From: Frigoriglobus tundricola
GTDB lineage: Bacteria > Planctomycetota > Planctomycetia > Gemmatales > Gemmataceae
Direction: 5' to 3'
NCBI RefSeq assembly: GCF_013128195.2
Contig: NZ_CP053452.2
Span: 7,936,001-8,000,000 of the forward strand
Length of the DNA stretch: 64,000 nt
Shown here: positions 63,064 through 64,000 of the stretch, in pieces
Position numbering within the stretch: position 1 is the stretch's first letter
Layout of the letters: every line of letters begins with the position of its first letter
The notes under the pieces: model-generated
Told to the model about the DNA's origin: nothing
The model's input: only the letters and a program-made list of their open reading frames with translations
Database searches by the model: none
Program-made: the position numbers and the translations under genes

Positions 63064-63253
63064 GTTGGGGGGCTCGGCGCGAGAATGAGTGGGTCGGGCG
63101 CCATTGTTCACACCGCGGGGGGCGTGTCAACTGGGGAGGCTGATGAGAAGGTTGATACCGGCCAGAGCCACGCGATCAATCCGATACCGCAGGTCGTTTT
63201 GAGCCCTGGAAGGGCGATCGTTCGTAGCCGGGGGGGGCGAACCCCTGGCCTCC

Positions 63254-64000
63254 TTACACGCTCATGTAGGCCGCTTCCAACTGCTTCACGTAACTCGCGG
63301 CAGCCGTGACCGGCGACTGCATCATCATCTCCCGGAGCGTGGCGCGGAGATCGGCCAGCGAGTCGCGCTGGTCGGCCCACGTTGCGGCCAGGGTCACGAG
63401 TTGGTCCGGCGAGTCGGCCACGAACTCCGGCAGCCCGAGCGCGTTCAGAACGGCCAGCCCCTGTCGCCCGCGCGCGTCGCGGCACGCGGCCGTCAGCACC
63501 GGCACGCCCATCCACAGGGCGTCGCACGCCGTCACCGCCCCGCCGAACGGGAACGGGTCCAGCGCCATATCGAACCGGTGGTACGTCCCGATGTAGTCGG
63601 TCGCCGTCAGCCGGTTAATGAGTTCGATCTGATCCGAGGCGACCCCGTGCCGCGTGAACCGCTCCGCTAGCGCCCCGGCCGACGTGACCGACTGCCCCGC
63701 GAGCAGCACCAGTCGCGCGTTCGGGACCGCGTTCAGGATCGCCGCCCACGTCTCCACGCTGGCGTCCGACACCTTGCCGGGGTGGTTCAGACAGCCGAAC
63801 CGGAACTCACGGTTCCGGGCCGCGGGCAGCGGGTTGGGCTCGGGCGCCTTCGGCGGGACGTACAACCAGCCGAGGTCCGGCAGCCGGAGCAACTTCTCGA
63901 CGTACAGTTCTTCGGCCGAACCGGGCGGATCGGTCACGGCGTCGGTGACGCGATAGTCCATCGTCCGTAGCCCGGTGGTCGCGGGATAGCCGAACAGGCT
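63254..64000 (-). CDS. O-GlcNAc-transferase-like glycosyltransferase (GT41), C-terminal part, continues past window
   Basis: Frame is open to the window end, about 248 codons visible. C-terminal half of a GT41/OGT catalytic domain: GYPATTGLRTMDYRVTDAV near the edge, then FRFGCLNHPGKVSDASVETW, LNAVPNARLVLLAGQSV, TDYIGTYHRFDMALDPFPFG and GAVTACDALWMGVPVLTAAC, ending in the helix YVKQLEAAYMSV. GT41 enzymes transfer GlcNAc or other sugars to protein Ser/Thr, usually guided by N-terminal TPRs, which would lie outside this window. Bacterial members are often annotated SPINDLY-like. Confidence 0.85.
   Translation of the reverse strand, partial: SLFGYPATTGLRTMDYRVTDAVTDPPGSAEELYVEKLLRLPDLGWLYVPPKAPEPNPLPAARNREFRFGCLNHPGKVSDASVETWAAILNAVPNARLVLLAGQSVTSAGALAERFTRHGVASDQIELINRLTATDYIGTYHRFDMALDPFPFGGAVTACDALWMGVPVLTAACRDARGRQGLAVLNALGLPEFVADSPDQLVTLAATWADQRDSLADLRATLREMMMQSPVTAAASYVKQLEAAYMSV

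Overview
The window is about 65-70% GC and reads as a chromosomal segment from a planctomycete of the Gemmataceae type. The evidence is a Cys-rich YTV-repeat envelope protein, PEP-CTERM/exosortase protein sorting, DUF1573 and YdjY-like secreted proteins, several TIM-barrel sugar isomerases, SMP-30 lactonases, zinc-ribbon plus Gly/Pro-rich proteins, and gaps filled with long hairpins. This assignment rests on family content only; no marker RNA gene was found.

Region 1 (1-10.4 kb, all minus strand) is an exopolysaccharide and exosortase locus. In transcription order it holds a Wza-like export lipoprotein, a small secreted protein, a gene-poor gap, an undecaprenyl-phosphate sugar transferase, a nucleotidyltransferase-like protein with a hexapeptide helix, a PEP-CTERM protein, an exosortase, a Wzz/BY-kinase fusion, an EpsI-like protein and a TPR protein cut by the window edge. 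Together they suggest co-ordinated polymer synthesis, export and surface attachment of the PEP-CTERM protein.

Region 2 (10.8-25 kb) has a POT peptide transporter with a broken 3' end, an SMP-30 protein, two tandem secreted toroid-plus-HEAT paralogues (the second frameshifted), a secreted protein of unknown function, a VIT-like membrane protein, a lone nuoN and a sugar isomerase/epimerase.

Region 3 (25-41 kb) has a membrane patatin-like lipase, an esterase-SMP-30 fusion, an SDR and hydroxypyruvate-isomerase-like pair, a conserved planctomycete protein, a PpiC-type lipoprotein foldase (frameshifted leader), a secreted protein, a large WD40 protein and a polytopic membrane protein.

Region 4 (41-64 kb) has a SIS isomerase, selB (with an in-frame hairpin-rich insertion), a ComF-like protein, a DUF1573 protein, a zinc-ribbon/collagen-like/propeller protein, a YdjY protein, the YTV envelope protein, zwf, purE and purK flanking a small unknown gene, a CocE-type hydrolase coupled to a SMI1/KNR4 protein, and a partial OGT-like glycosyltransferase.

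Two themes run through the window. First, many gaps between genes hold long near-perfect hairpins (arms up to 41 bp, plus nested composites of about 150-350 bp) of differing sequence. Three share the core GCCTTTCAGGCT, and a similar hairpin-rich block lies inside selB. Second, three genes carry one-base frameshifts in or beside G/C runs, which are either assembly errors or real inactivation. No tRNA, rRNA, CRISPR array or complete insertion sequence was seen.
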